Notes: a model not told the origin generated them from the sequence alone. Shown: positions 7,827-17,597, counted from the stretch's first letter. The stretch: 64,000 nucleotides of DNA from Nitrincola tapanii (GCF_008368715.1 NZ_SMRS01000001.1:483769-547768); one strand, 5' to 3'. A program made the numbers and translations.

Positions 7827-9431
7827 TCAGGCACCCCAGGTAGCAATAGGGAAGCCTTGATAGTCCTCTTGGTGTTGCCAAATACGCTCATCCCAAGTGA
7901 CTTTTGCATCACGATTAAAAATCACTAGATGTGCTTCATCGGCTCCGACCTGTTGGGCGTAATCGGTGGTTTGTTCTAAGCCTTTGCTCAGGGTGGTGTC
8001 TAAAGCCCCGCGTAGGATTTTGAGTTCAATGACGATGCGCTGCATTGGGCCATAAAAACCTTGCTGTTTATCCAGCGGCCATTCAATCAAGAGATCGGTA
8101 CGTTTGCGCCCGAGGCCATACTCACGACTGATACGTCCACCCCCATTGATAATGCGCTGTAAAAACGCCTGCATCAGCAGTTGTGGGGCGGCTTCTTTAT
8201 AATCAAAGCCTTCACTCCAGCTGTCGCTGTGTTCACGAAAGAACTGTTGGAAGGCTTTGAGGAGTTTGTGGGTGTTGAGCGAATGATCAGCGTTGATGTA
8301 CCAGCTTTGTTCCTGCTCAGGGATGCGGGTTTGGGCAATCCAGCTGAGTTCGCGAGGAATAATCTCTTGATAGATACGATTACTGATCGCCACCTGGGGG
8401 TGGGTGGTGATGATGCCAAGATCTTCAACATATTGTTGATCATCTGCGATGATTTGGCTGATGGAAAGATCCTCCTCACTGCTGAGCAGGGCGCTGAGTA
8501 CACGGTGAACTCTCGGCTCACGTAGTTTATCGGCCAGTTGATCGAGATGGGTGGCACGGGAGTAGATCAACCTTTGCCGTGCGGCTTTGTAATCTTCCAG
8601 TGTCAGGGCGTAGGTGCGATCACGTGCTTGACGATCATGCCAGGTGAGTTCATGCCCGAGCGCGTTGACTAACCAGGGTTGGCCTTGGGTATCGGCCCAA
8701 AGCTCTGGAAATATAGCAGGATCAAAGAGTTGACCCGTCTCTTCGGTATGCTGCAACCATAGGGCTTCACACTCCTGATAACTGAAGTTGCCCATGCGCA
8801 ATGAAGCGGCTTTGATATTAAAAGCGCTGCCACCGGTGATGATTTCTGCGCCCTCCTGTTGCATTCGATAATCCCGTACATCGCGCACGCCACACAGAAT
8901 AATCGCCTGAGGAAAAGCACTGGGGCGTTGTGCATAACCGGCGCGAATTTGGCGCAGCAAAGAGATGAGGGTATCACCCACCAGGGCATCGACTTCATCG
9001 AGTAATAAGATGGTGGGTTTTTCACTCGATTGCGCCCAGCGCTCAAGGAGTGAAGAGAGCTGATCTTGCGCAGGCAGGGCTTTGCCATCGGTTTGATACC
9101 AGAGTGCGAGCTCGGGATGGTTCAAATGCAGGCTGATCGACCGGGTAATCGCACTACAAACAGCCGGAATCCCTTGGGTTTCATCCCCGCGTGCGGCTTG
9201 TGCGCCTTCAATGTTGGCATAGGCGCAGGCATAACGGCCGGAGTTATTGAGTTCTTTCATCATCGCCAGTAAAGAGCTGGTTTTACCCGTCTGGCGCGGT
9301 GCATGCAGGACAAAATAACGCTTCTGCTGAATGAGAACCTGAATCTCTTCCCAGTCAACACGCTGCAGCGGATCGATATGGTAGTGATCTTCGATGATGG
9401 TTGGGCCGGCGGTGTTAAAAAAACGCGACAT
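7827..9431 (-). CDS. AAA ATPase fused to PD-(D/E)XK nuclease, copy A
   Basis: Two modules are visible in 534 aa. The N-terminal P-loop ATPase has Walker A APRQTGKTS at residues 44-52 (the first Gly of the usual motif is Ala), Walker B ILLLDE at 141-146, and a downstream CGVRDVRDYR. The C-terminal module, about residues 400-511, has RTDLLIEW (D446), then VIELKIL (E469, K471) and a Gln-containing helix near 487, fitting a PD-(D/E)XK nuclease. The family, AAA-like proteins starting FFNTAGP, is widespread but uncharacterised to my knowledge. I start at the second Met (9431) because the family begins MSRFF and GAGAG precedes it. Copy B lies directly upstream. Function is not assigned; defence or mobile-DNA control is only a guess. 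Confidence 0.85.
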   Translation of the reverse strand: MSRFFNTAGPTIIEDHYHIDPLQRVDWEEIQVLIQQKRYFVLHAPRQTGKTSSLLAMMKELNNSGRYACAYANIEGAQAARGDETQGIPAVCSAITRSISLHLNHPELALWYQTDGKALPAQDQLSSLLERWAQSSEKPTILLLDEVDALVGDTLISLLRQIRAGYAQRPSAFPQAIILCGVRDVRDYRMQQEGAEIITGGSAFNIKAASLRMGNFSYQECEALWLQHTEETGQLFDPAIFPELWADTQGQPWLVNALGHELTWHDRQARDRTYALTLEDYKAARQRLIYSRATHLDQLADKLREPRVHRVLSALLSSEEDLSISQIIADDQQYVEDLGIITTHPQVAISNRIYQEIIPRELSWIAQTRIPEQEQSWYINADHSLNTHKLLKAFQQFFREHSDSWSEGFDYKEAAPQLLMQAFLQRIINGGGRISREYGLGRKRTDLLIEWPLDKQQGFYGPMQRIVIELKILRGALDTTLSKGLEQTTDYAQQVGADEAHLVIFNRDAKVTWDERIWQHQEDYQGFPIATWGA

Positions 9432-9574
9432 GGCAACTCTCGTGTTGAACATGAATGCACTGAGTATACAGTAAGTGGGAAAAGAATAACGCGAAGGTGG
9501 GCAGGAGCGGTAAGAGGAGGTGAGAGGTTCACAAGCGCATCCCTGCTAGATCCCCTCTCGTCGCTGACCTTCCT
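7830..9574. repeat. Direct repeat unit A (gene copy A plus upstream region)
   Basis: This 1.74-kb unit is repeated head-to-tail at 9580-11318. The repeat includes the coding region and about 120 bases upstream of the gene, where only one difference is seen (GAAGGTGGG against GAAGGCGGG). The units are separated by five bases. Three diverged blocks interrupt the identity, in this copy at about 7839-7893, 8316-8526 and 9019-9160. Confidence 0.92.
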
Positions 9575-9576
9575 AG
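9432..9576. promoter_or_regulatory. Upstream region of copy A, possible promoter
   Basis: The region is duplicated at 11176-11318. On the minus strand a TATACT (in ACTGTATACTCAGT) lies about 35 bases before the MSRFF start and could be a -10 element. No convincing -35 is seen. The same TATACT sits inside an imperfect palindrome with ACTG/CAGT ends. Because both copies carry it, both genes should be expressed alike. Confidence 0.3.
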
Positions 9577-11175
9577 TTAGGCACCCCAAACAGACACGCT
9601 CTGCTCTTTCCAGGTGCTCTCGTCTTGCCAAATACGCTCATCCCAAGCGACTTTTGCATCACGATTAAAAATCACTAGATGCGCTTCATCGGCTCCGACC
9701 TGTTGGGCGTAATCAGTCGTTTGTTCTAAGCCTTTGCTCAGGGTGGTGTCTAAAGCCCCGCGTAGGATTTTGAGTTCAATGACGATGCGCTGCATCGGGC
9801 CATAAAAACCTTGCTGTTTATCCAGCGGCCATTCAATCAAGAGGTCGGTACGTTTGCGCCCGAGGCCATACTCACGACTGATACGTCCACCCCCATTGAT
9901 GATGCGCTGTAAAAACGCCTGCATCAGCAGTTGCGGGGCGGCCTCTTTATAATCAAAGCCTTCACTCCAGCTGTCGCTGTGTTCACGGAAGAACTGTTGG
10001 AAAGCTTTGAGGAGTTTGTGGGTGTTGAGCGAATGATCAGCGTTGATGTACCAGCTTTGTTCCTGATTGGCGATGGTAGATTGTGTTGACCAAGTCAGCT
10101 CACGCGGAATGACTTCCTGATAGATCTTATTGCTGATCTGCACGCTAGGATAGGTTGTTACCAGCCCTAAATCTTCGACATAGAGCAGATCATCTTCTGG
10201 GAGGTTAAGACTGCTCTGTTCAGTATTGAGCAGCGCGCTGATCAGGCGATAAACACGTGGCTCCCTTAATTTATCGGCCAATTGATCGAGATGGGTGGCA
10301 CGGGAGTAGATCAACCTTTGCCGTGCGGCTTTGTAATCTTCCAGTGTCAGGGCGTAGGTGCGATCACGTGCTTTACGATCATGCCAGGTGAGTTCATGCC
10401 CGAGCGCGTTGACTAACCAGGGCTGGCCTTGGGTATCGGCCCAAAGCTCTGGAAAGATGGCCGGCTCAAAGAGTTGACCCGTCTCTTCGGTATGCTGCAA
10501 CCATAGGGCTTCACACTCCTGATAACTGAAGTTGCCCATGCGCAATGAAGCGGCTTTGATATTAAAAGCGCTGCCACCGGTGATGATTTCTGCGCCCTCC
10601 TGTTGCATTCGATAATCCCGTACATCGCGCACGCCACACAGAATAATCGCCTGAGGAAAAGCACTGGGGCGTTGTGCATAACCGGCGCGAATTTGGCGCA
10701 GCAAAGAGATGAGGGTATCACCCACCAGGGCATCGACTTCATCGAGTAATAAGATGGTGGGTAGAGGGGAGAGCTGTGCCCATTGTTGTAGTGTTTGCGT
10801 TAAACGATGTTGTGGGCTGAATGATTCTTTGTGCTTTTGATACCAGTCAAACAGAGCGGGCTGTTTAGTATGTAACTGAATGGCATTCACAATAGCATCA
10901 CAGGCAGCCGGAATCCCTTGGGTTTCATCCCCGCGTGCGGCTTGTGCGCCTTCAATGTTGGCATAGGCGCAGGCATAACGGCCGGAGTTGTTGAGTTCTT
11001 TCATCATCGCCAGTAAAGAGCTGGTTTTACCCGTCTGGCGCGGTGCATGCAGGACAAAATAACGCTTCTGCTGAATGAGAACCTGAATCTCTTCCCAGTC
11101 AACACGCTGCAGCGGATCGATATGGTAGTGATCTTCGATGATGGTTGGGCCGGCGGTGTTAAAAAAACGCGACAT
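9577..11175 (-). CDS. AAA ATPase fused to PD-(D/E)XK nuclease, copy B
   Basis: This 532-aa tandem paralogue of the preceding gene has identical Walker A (APRQTGKTS), Walker B (ILLLDE) and nuclease motifs (RTDLLIEW, VIELKIL). Copies A and B match almost perfectly over most of their length. They differ strongly in three segments: residues about 90-139 (between Walker A and B), about 309-373 (linker between ATPase and nuclease) and the last 20 or so residues. Both copies are intact, so both are likely functional and possibly of different specificity. The start is taken at the second Met, as in copy A. It is transcribed leftward, away from fleQ. Confidence 0.85.
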   Translation of the reverse strand: MSRFFNTAGPTIIEDHYHIDPLQRVDWEEIQVLIQQKRYFVLHAPRQTGKTSSLLAMMKELNNSGRYACAYANIEGAQAARGDETQGIPAACDAIVNAIQLHTKQPALFDWYQKHKESFSPQHRLTQTLQQWAQLSPLPTILLLDEVDALVGDTLISLLRQIRAGYAQRPSAFPQAIILCGVRDVRDYRMQQEGAEIITGGSAFNIKAASLRMGNFSYQECEALWLQHTEETGQLFEPAIFPELWADTQGQPWLVNALGHELTWHDRKARDRTYALTLEDYKAARQRLIYSRATHLDQLADKLREPRVYRLISALLNTEQSSLNLPEDDLLYVEDLGLVTTYPSVQISNKIYQEVIPRELTWSTQSTIANQEQSWYINADHSLNTHKLLKAFQQFFREHSDSWSEGFDYKEAAPQLLMQAFLQRIINGGGRISREYGLGRKRTDLLIEWPLDKQQGFYGPMQRIVIELKILRGALDTTLSKGLEQTTDYAQQVGADEAHLVIFNRDAKVAWDERIWQDESTWKEQSVSVWGA

Positions 11176-11318
11176 GGCAACTCTCGTGTTGAACATGAAT
11201 GCACTGAGTATACAGTAAGTGGGAAAAGAATAACGCGAAGGCGGGCAGGAGCGGTAAGAGGAGGTGAGAGGTTCACAAGCGCATCCCTGCTAGATCCCCT
11301 CTCGTCGCTGACCTTCCT
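9580..11318. repeat. Direct repeat unit B (gene copy B plus upstream region)
   Basis: This is the second unit of the tandem duplication, six bases shorter than unit A owing to a net two-codon difference in the middle variable block. Matching diverged blocks lie at about 9590-9640, 10060-10270 and 10763-10904. Confidence 0.92.
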
Positions 11319-11327
11319 TGTCAGCCG

Positions 11328-11349
11328 CCAATCTTCAGTAGAAGATTGG
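11328..11349. other. Perfect 9-bp inverted repeat upstream of fleQ
   Basis: CCAATCTTC and GAAGATTGG flank a 4-base loop (AGTA). No T-run follows on either strand, so it is not a standard terminator. It lies just outside the end of repeat unit B. It may be a protein-binding palindrome or a remnant of the duplication boundary. Confidence 0.45.
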
Positions 11350-11382
11350 GCTTATTCGGCAATCTGAATCGTCCTGACTCTG

Positions 11383-11400
11383 ATCACATCCCTGTGTGAT
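11383..11400. promoter_or_regulatory. Candidate CRP/Vfr-type site upstream of fleQ
   Basis: ATCACA-N6-TGTGAT is a perfect palindrome about 170 bases upstream of fleQ. The stretch TGATCACAT matches eight of nine positions of one half of the Vfr site as I recall it (AGWTCACAT). In P. aeruginosa Vfr represses fleQ. The half-site orientation is inverted relative to the classic TGTGA-N6-TCACA, so this is tentative. Confidence 0.3.
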
Positions 11401-11503
11401 TGCCTAGTTTTAGATTACTGCATCGCAACAAAATTGCCATAAAAATTTTTCTCAAAAAGGGTGAAAATGCCCTGTAAATTGGCGCTAATTCCTTTTGATT
11501 AGT

Positions 11504-11540
11504 GTCAAACTATTGACAAATTGGCTCAGCAAGGTAGTGT
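11504..11540 (+). promoter_or_regulatory. Candidate fleQ promoter overlapped by a FleQ-box-like palindrome
   Basis: TTGACA (11513-11518), a 16-base spacer and TAGTGT (11535-11540) could be a sigma-70 promoter, although the -10 is weak. GTCAAACTATTGAC at 11504-11517 has the form of the FleQ consensus GTCA-N6-TGAC and overlaps this -35. If real, FleQ would bind over its own promoter. The start codon follows about 30 bases later. Confidence 0.45.
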
Positions 11541-11570
11541 TCCGACAAGGGAAATGCAGGCCATCTGGGT

Positions 11571-13001
11571 ATGAATGACTATAATTTTGACGCTTTGATT
11601 CTGGATGATCGTGAAGATCGTGCCGCGCAACTGCGCACTTGTCTCGAATATAGCGGATTGAGCTGTCATATTTTTGACTTTGTGGGCTGGTTACAGGCGA
11701 GCGCTCACTTTGATTTGAGCCGTATCGGGGTTGTGTTGGTTGGTACCAGCCAGTTACCCATCGCTTTGAGCCGATTGTTGGCGCAGTTGCAGTATGCGGA
11801 TCAGCCTTTGCCCAAGCTTTTATTAGACACGCAGGCAGATCTTCCCGCGGAAGAACGTTTGAGTTTGGGGGTGTTAGGCGAGCTCACGCCGCCCTATCGC
11901 TGGGTGCAAATGCAAGATTACCTACATTTATGCACCACCTATCGCTCCGGTTTGCGGCCACAAGCCTTGGCGGAGGTGCGGGGTTTTGTCGGCCAGAGTC
12001 CAGGCATTTTAAAAATTCGTCAATTGATCGCTCAGGTCGCTGCGCGTGATGCCAGTGTCTTGATTACGGGCGAGTCGGGTACCGGTAAGGAGTTAGTGGC
12101 GCGTGCGTTGCATCAGCACTCAGCGCGCAATCAGGGGCCGTTTGTGCCCGTGAATTGTGGTGCCATTCCCGCCGAGTTGTTGGAAAGTGAACTCTTTGGG
12201 CATGAAAAAGGTGCCTTTACCGGCGCGATTTCGAGTCGTGCCGGACGCTTTGAGCTGGCGATGGGCGGTACGCTCTTTTTAGATGAAATTGGCGATATGC
12301 CTCTGCCGATGCAGGTGAAATTGTTACGCGTTTTGCAAGAACGGCAATTTGAACGTGTTGGTGGTACAAAAACATTGCAAGCTGATGTGCGTATTATTAC
12401 GGCCACGCATAAAAATCTGGAAGCGATGATGGCGGCGGGAGATTTTCGTGAAGATCTTTATTATCGCTTGAATGTTTTTCCTATTGAAATGCCGCCTTTG
12501 CGTGAACGGGTAGATGATCTGCCTTTGCTCATTCATGAGTGTAATCAGCGCATGCAGGCTCAGGGTTTAAGTGCGGTGCAGTTGCATCCACAGGCTTTAA
12601 GCTCTTTACGCTTGCATCCTTGGCCTGGAAATGTGCGTGAACTGGTGAATCTGTTGGAGCGCTTGGCCATTGTTTATCCCGATGTCATCGTTGGGGTGTC
12701 TGAGTTACCGGCAAAGTTTCGGCATCTGGAAGAACCTGATCCTGCGCGCTACCACTCTCTTCTTGGTGATGTGCCATCACTTGATACGCCGCCGATTGAG
12801 GCTGTTTCAGGCCTAGTAAGGATTCAGCTGCCACGTGAAGGGATTGACTTAAAGGCGCATCTCGAGGAGCAGGAGCGGTTGTTGATTGAGCAGGCTTTGG
12901 ATACAACGGGTCAAGTTGTGGCACAAGCGGCACGTCAGCTACAGATCCGCCGTACCACTTTGGTGGAGAAGATGCGCAAATATGGGATAGAGCGAGCATG
13001 A
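11571..13001 (+). CDS. fleQ: Flagellar master regulator FleQ (sigma-54 activator)
   Basis: The 476 residues form three domains. An atypical receiver (about 1-125) lacks the phospho-acceptor Asp, the position near residue 58 reading VLVGTS. The AAA+ sigma-54 interaction domain has Walker A GESGTGKE at 167-174, GAFTGA at 214-219 and FLDE at 236-239. A Fis-type helix-turn-helix (about 440-476) ends the protein. FleQ activates early flagellar operons with sigma-54 and, in Pseudomonas, responds to c-di-GMP and to FleN (encoded at 46653). The start is weakly supported by SD sequence, but no earlier in-frame start fits. The stop overlaps fleS by ATGA. Confidence 0.95.
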   Translation: MNDYNFDALILDDREDRAAQLRTCLEYSGLSCHIFDFVGWLQASAHFDLSRIGVVLVGTSQLPIALSRLLAQLQYADQPLPKLLLDTQADLPAEERLSLGVLGELTPPYRWVQMQDYLHLCTTYRSGLRPQALAEVRGFVGQSPGILKIRQLIAQVAARDASVLITGESGTGKELVARALHQHSARNQGPFVPVNCGAIPAELLESELFGHEKGAFTGAISSRAGRFELAMGGTLFLDEIGDMPLPMQVKLLRVLQERQFERVGGTKTLQADVRIITATHKNLEAMMAAGDFREDLYYRLNVFPIEMPPLRERVDDLPLLIHECNQRMQAQGLSAVQLHPQALSSLRLHPWPGNVRELVNLLERLAIVYPDVIVGVSELPAKFRHLEEPDPARYHSLLGDVPSLDTPPIEAVSGLVRIQLPREGIDLKAHLEEQERLLIEQALDTTGQVVAQAARQLQIRRTTLVEKMRKYGIERA

Positions 13002-14023
13002 TCGATCCACAACTGGATGCCCAAACTTGGGACCCTGCCGGAGCGGTACATCAAGGACGTTTACGCACCTTGACGCAAATGATGCCAACGGGCTTTTTGG
13101 TGATCGATAATCGTGGGCGGGTGATTGATGCGAATCCGGCGGCGCAGGAAGTGTTAGGGACGGAGCTTTTGAATCGCCCCTGGCTGGATATTATTCAAAG
13201 TTGTTTCGCGCCGCGACCGGATGACGGTCATGAGGTTTCGTTAAAAAATGGGCGGCGTGTCAGTTTGGCGACTCAGGCTTTACCGGATGAGCCAGGTCAG
13301 GTTGTCTTTATTACAGACCAAACCCAAACGCGCGACCTGCAAGCACGCTTGGCACAGTATCAACGCTTGTCAGAGATGGGGCGCATGATGGCGTCCTTAG
13401 CCCATCAGATCCGAACCCCCTTATCGGCGGCGCTGATTTATGCCACCCATTTGATGTCCGATGAACTCAACGATGAACAGCGTGTACGCTTTGCGGGCAA
13501 GGTTAAATCACGTCTGACGCATCTTGAGCAACAGGTGCGTGATATGTTGATTTTTGCACGCGGCGAAACGCGCTTAGAAGATCGTGTGCATGCCGATACG
13601 CTTCTTCTGCGTATCGAAGATCTATTAGATCAGCCTTTAGTGCAGCATGATGCGGATTGTGATTTTATCCCGGCCACAGAAAACTGTCTGATTCAATGCA
13701 ATCTGGAAGCGCTATTAGGGGCTATTCTCAATCTTGTGAATAATGCCTTGCAAGCCAGCGGCCAGGGTGCACAGATACAGATACGGCTGTTTTGTGCAGA
13801 AGATCGGCTGCATATCTGTGTTGAAGATCGAGGTCCTGGCATGGATGCTCAGGCTTTACAAAAAGCCCAAGAGCCTTTTTACACGACAAAATCCCACGGC
13901 ACGGGTTTAGGTCTGGCCATCGCTCAGGTGGTCGCGCAGGCTCATCATGGCGATTTTTATCTAAACTCCACGCCAGGCTTAGGCACTCAAGCCTGTCTAT
14001 CCCTGCCTTGCATAGAAGAGTAG
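12998..14023 (+). CDS. fleS: Flagellar sensor histidine kinase FleS
   Basis: FleS is the kinase of the FleSR pair that switches on mid-class flagellar genes. The 341-aa protein has no membrane segments. A PAS domain (about residues 20-115; [19 protein letters not shown]) precedes a dimerisation helix with the phospho-accepting H136 in [14 protein letters not shown] HATPase domain follows, with [10 protein letters not shown] (N box), DRGPGMD and GTGLGLAI. It starts inside the fleQ stop (ATGA), so translation is probably coupled. Confidence 0.94.
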   Translation: MIDPQLDAQTWDPAGAVHQGRLRTLTQMMPTGFLVIDNRGRVIDANPAAQEVLGTELLNRPWLDIIQSCFAPRPDDGHEVSLKNGRRVSLATQALPDEPGQVVFITDQTQTRDLQARLAQYQRLSEMGRMMASLAHQIRTPLSAALIYATHLMSDELNDEQRVRFAGKVKSRLTHLEQQVRDMLIFARGETRLEDRVHADTLLLRIEDLLDQPLVQHDADCDFIPATENCLIQCNLEALLGAILNLVNNALQASGQGAQIQIRLFCAEDRLHICVEDRGPGMDAQALQKAQEPFYTTKSHGTGLGLAIAQVVAQAHHGDFYLNSTPGLGTQACLSLPCIEE

Positions 14024-14031
14024 TGCGTCAG

Positions 14032-15429
14032 ATGGCACAAGTATTAATAGTGGAAGATGATCAGGATCTGCGCGAAGCCCTGTGCGACACGCTGAGTTTG
14101 GCGGCGATCGATTGGTTGGACGCGGCGGATGCTGAAACGGCGCTGTGTCTGCTGGAAAAGCAGTCGGTGGATATGGTGGTGAGTGATGTCAATATGCCAG
14201 GTATGGATGGGCATGCATTATTAGGGCATCTGCGTCAGCTTTATCCTGGGATGCCTGTTGCGTTGATTACCGCCTATGGTCAGGTGCATAAAGCGGTTGA
14301 GGCGATCCAGCAAGGCGCCGTGGATTATTTGATGAAACCCTTTGAGCCGCAGCAGTTGGTGGCTTTGGTGAAGCGTCATACTCAGGGGCTAATGGGCGAA
14401 GTCGATCAGGCGGCGCCAATCGCCGAAGCACCGGCCAGTCGGCAATTATTGCAGTTGGCACGGCGAGTGGCGCAAACGGATTCTACTGTTTTGATTACTG
14501 GGGAATCCGGTACCGGCAAGGAGGTGCTGGCGCGTTATATACATCAGCATTCTTGTCGTGCCCAGGCACCGTTTATTGCCATTAACTGTGCCGCAATTCC
14601 TGAAAACATGCTTGAAGCCACGCTGTTTGGCCATGAGAAAGGGGCGTTTACCGGGGCTTTGCAGGCGGTACCCGGCAAATTTGAGCAAGCCAATGGCGGT
14701 ACTCTTTTGCTGGATGAAATCAGTGAGATGGATGTAGGCTTGCAGGCCAAGCTTCTGCGCGTGCTCCAGGAGCAAGAGGTCGAGCGTATCGGCGGGCGGC
14801 GCTTAATTCAGTTAGATGTGCGTGTGTTGGCCACGAGTAACCGTGATCTGGTTGAGGCGGTTAAACAGCAGCGCTTTCGTGAAGATCTTTATTACCGCTT
14901 GAATGTGTTTCCATTGCAGTGGCCAGCTTTGCGCGAGCGGCGTGAGGATATACTTCCTTTGGCGCAGCGTTTATTGCTAACCCATGCCAGCAAGATGAAG
15001 CGTGCAGCCCCTCATTTCTCAGATCAGGCGCGTGCCTGTTTACAGGCCTATGATTGGCCGGGGAATGTACGTGAACTCGATAATGTGGTGCAGCGTGCCT
15101 TGATTCTCCAGACCGGATCGGAAATTCAGTTGGCCGATCTGCATTTATCCAGTCTAGCCTTGGATTTGTCCTGCGAGCGGGAAGCGCAAGCACCCATGCC
15201 GTCGAAGACGGTTGAGGATGAGGTCTTGATCCAAGGCGCGGGTAATTTGTTGGACCAAGATTTACGTCAACATGAGTATCAATTGATCCTGGATGTGCTG
15301 CGCAGCTGTCGCGGGAGTCGTAAGACGGCGGCTGAGCAGCTAGGGATTAGCCCGCGTACTCTGCGTTATAAGTTGGCGCGTATGCGTGAAGAAGGAATTG
15401 ATCTGGATCGGCTGCTAGAAGGTAAGTGA
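14032..15429 (+). CDS. fleR: Flagellar response regulator FleR (sigma-54 activator)
   Basis: Partner of FleS, with domains in order: receiver with phospho-Asp D52 in VVSDVNMPGMDG, AAA+ domain with [14 protein letters not shown] and LLDEI, and a Fis-type helix-turn-helix at the C-terminus (SRKTAAEQLGISPRTLRYKL). In Pseudomonas it activates basal-body and hook genes together with sigma-54. I place the start at 14032 (MAQVLIVEDDQ), where the receiver fold begins. An upstream in-frame ATG at 14008 would overlap fleS by 16 bases. This ends the fleQSR operon. In Pseudomonas fliE follows; here an acetate module intervenes. Confidence 0.94.
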   Translation: MAQVLIVEDDQDLREALCDTLSLAAIDWLDAADAETALCLLEKQSVDMVVSDVNMPGMDGHALLGHLRQLYPGMPVALITAYGQVHKAVEAIQQGAVDYLMKPFEPQQLVALVKRHTQGLMGEVDQAAPIAEAPASRQLLQLARRVAQTDSTVLITGESGTGKEVLARYIHQHSCRAQAPFIAINCAAIPENMLEATLFGHEKGAFTGALQAVPGKFEQANGGTLLLDEISEMDVGLQAKLLRVLQEQEVERIGGRRLIQLDVRVLATSNRDLVEAVKQQRFREDLYYRLNVFPLQWPALRERREDILPLAQRLLLTHASKMKRAAPHFSDQARACLQAYDWPGNVRELDNVVQRALILQTGSEIQLADLHLSSLALDLSCEREAQAPMPSKTVEDEVLIQGAGNLLDQDLRQHEYQLILDVLRSCRGSRKTAAEQLGISPRTLRYKLARMREEGIDLDRLLEGK

Positions 15430-15462
15430 TGGCTCACTTCTTTTGATCTCTAGGACTAACGT

Positions 15463-15499
15463 AGCCCCCTTGATCAGACCAATGTCTAATTAAGGGGCT
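15463..15499 (+). terminator. Possible hairpin after fleR
   Basis: AGCCCC and GGGGCT form an outer stem, with an inner AGAC-CAAT-GTCT stem-loop. There is no following T-run, so it may be a weak or Rho-assisted terminator. It could instead be a structured element upstream of acs. No clear acs promoter is recognised between here and 15621. Confidence 0.3.
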
Positions 15500-15621
15500 G
15501 CACCGGCTTCTGTATAAACATCATAACCCGTTTGTAGTGCGCCGGTATGCAACTGAATAATAAGAATCCTAAAGGGCGCCAAGGGTCGCATAACAACAAA
15601 TCCTAAGCTAAGGGCATCTCC

Positions 15622-17577
15622 ATGAGTGAAGAAAACGTATTTCCCGTCGATCCGGCTTTTGCGGCACAGGCTCACATCGATAACGCCAAGTATCTGGCCA
15701 TGTATGAGCAGTCGATCAAAGATCCGGATGCGTTTTGGGGTGAGCAGGGTAAGCGTATTGATTGGATCAAGCCTTACACCCGAGTCAAAAACACCTCCTT
15801 TGACCCGCACAATGTTTCGATCAAGTGGTACGAAGACGGTACGTTGAACGTTTCTGCAAACTGTTTGGATCGTCATCTGGCGACCCGTGGTGATCAGGTT
15901 GCGATTATCTGGGAAGGTGATAACCCAGAAGAAGATGAAAAAATTACCTACCGTGAACTGCATGAGCGTGTGTGCCGTTTTGCCAATGCGCTGAAAGCTC
16001 AGGGTATCCAGAAGGGTGATGTCGTCACTCTGTATCTGCCCATGATCCCTGAAGCTGCTGTCGCGATGCTAGCTTGTACACGTATTGGTGCAATTCACTC
16101 CATCGTATTCGGTGGCTTCTCACCTGAAGCACTCTCTAGCCGTATCATCGGTGCGAAATCTAAGCTGGTAGTGACCTCTAACTACTCACTGCGTGGTGGT
16201 AAGCAGGTTCCTCTGAAAGCCAACGTTGATGAAGCGATTACTGAGCACGGTGCCGGTGAGTTTGCGAAAACAGTTGTGGTAGTTCAGCGTACGACAAAAG
16301 ATGTTGCCTGGGATGCGGATCGTGATGTGTGGTATCACGAAGTCTGCGCCGCTGCTTCTGCAGATTGTGAGCCTGAAGAGATGAACGCTGAAGATCCGAT
16401 GTTCATTCTTTACACTTCTGGCTCTACCGGACAGCCAAAAGGTCTGCAGCATACAACCGGTGGTTATCTTGTTTATGCATCCATGACGCACGAATACATC
16501 TTCGATTACCACGAAGGAGATGTGTATTGGTGTACAGCGGATGTGGGTTGGGTAACTGGCCACTCTTACATCGTTTACGGCCCTCTGGCGAATGGTGCCA
16601 CAACGCTGATGTTTGAAGGTGTGCCAAGCTATCCCGATAACAGCCGTTTCGGTCGTGTGATTGAGAAACACAAGGTTAACCAGTTCTACACCGCACCGAC
16701 TGCCATTCGTGCTTTGATGCAGCAGGGTGAAGATGTACTGGGTGATTCAGATCTGTCTAGCCTGAAACTTTTGGGCTCAGTGGGTGAGCCGATCAACCCA
16801 GAAGCCTGGACTTGGTACCACCGTATTTTCGGTAAAGGTAAGTGCCCAATCGTAGATACCTGGTGGCAGACTGAGACGGGCGGCATCATGATTGTACCAC
16901 TGCCGGGTGCGACCCCAACTAAACCGGGTTCAGCGACACGCCCATTCTTTGGTGTGCAGCCTGCGCTGGTGGACAACGAAGGCAACGTGATTGAAGGTGC
17001 CGGTGAAGGTAATCTGGTGATCGGAGATTCTTGGCCAGGTCAGAGCCGCTCAATCTTTGGCGATCATGAGCGCTTTGTTCAGACCTATTTCTCAACCTTC
17101 AAGGGTTACTACACCACCGGTGACGGTGCGCGTCGTGATGAAGATGGTTACTACTGGATTACCGGTCGTGTCGATGACGTTATCAACGTATCCGGTCACC
17201 GTATGGGAACGGCTGAAGTTGAATCTGCACTGGTTGCGCATCCCGCAGTTGCTGAAGCGGCTGTGGTAGGTTATCCACATGAGCTGAAAGGTCAGGGTAT
17301 CTACGTTTATGTGACGCTGAAATCTGGATACGATCAGTCAGATGAGTTGATGAAAGAGCTGCGTAACTGGGTGCGTTCTGAAATCGGTCCGATCGCATCA
17401 CCTGATTTGATCCAGTTCGCTCCGGGGATGCCAAAAACACGTTCCGGTAAGATCATGCGCCGTATTCTGCGTAAGATTGCTGAAGATGATTTCAGTGCAC
17501 TGGGCGACACCTCGACTCTGGCAGATCCATCCGTAGTAGATGATCTGATTGAGCATCGTCTGAATCGCAAAGGCTAA
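15622..17577 (+). CDS. acs: Acetyl-CoA synthetase
   Basis: AMP-forming acetate:CoA ligase converts acetate, ATP and CoA to acetyl-CoA through acetyl-AMP, for acetate scavenging. The 651-residue length is standard. The AMP-binding signature [11 protein letters not shown] lies near residue 275 and [10 protein letters not shown] near 414. The C-terminal [11 protein letters not shown] contains K610, the lysine that acetyltransferases modify in homologues (K609 in E. coli). AAGGG precedes the ATG. The CrbR/CrbS regulators downstream match known control of acs in Vibrio and Pseudomonas. Confidence 0.97.
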   Translation: MSEENVFPVDPAFAAQAHIDNAKYLAMYEQSIKDPDAFWGEQGKRIDWIKPYTRVKNTSFDPHNVSIKWYEDGTLNVSANCLDRHLATRGDQVAIIWEGDNPEEDEKITYRELHERVCRFANALKAQGIQKGDVVTLYLPMIPEAAVAMLACTRIGAIHSIVFGGFSPEALSSRIIGAKSKLVVTSNYSLRGGKQVPLKANVDEAITEHGAGEFAKTVVVVQRTTKDVAWDADRDVWYHEVCAAASADCEPEEMNAEDPMFILYTSGSTGQPKGLQHTTGGYLVYASMTHEYIFDYHEGDVYWCTADVGWVTGHSYIVYGPLANGATTLMFEGVPSYPDNSRFGRVIEKHKVNQFYTAPTAIRALMQQGEDVLGDSDLSSLKLLGSVGEPINPEAWTWYHRIFGKGKCPIVDTWWQTETGGIMIVPLPGATPTKPGSATRPFFGVQPALVDNEGNVIEGAGEGNLVIGDSWPGQSRSIFGDHERFVQTYFSTFKGYYTTGDGARRDEDGYYWITGRVDDVINVSGHRMGTAEVESALVAHPAVAEAAVVGYPHELKGQGIYVYVTLKSGYDQSDELMKELRNWVRSEIGPIASPDLIQFAPGMPKTRSGKIMRRILRKIAEDDFSALGDTSTLADPSVVDDLIEHRLNRKG

Positions 17578-17597
17578 AAAAGCCGGTTGATTTAATA

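Noticed and set aside
9455..9475. ACTGAGTATACAGT as a LexA (SOS) box before the AAA-nuclease genes
   Set aside because: The CTGT-N8-ACAG spacing of a LexA site is not met.
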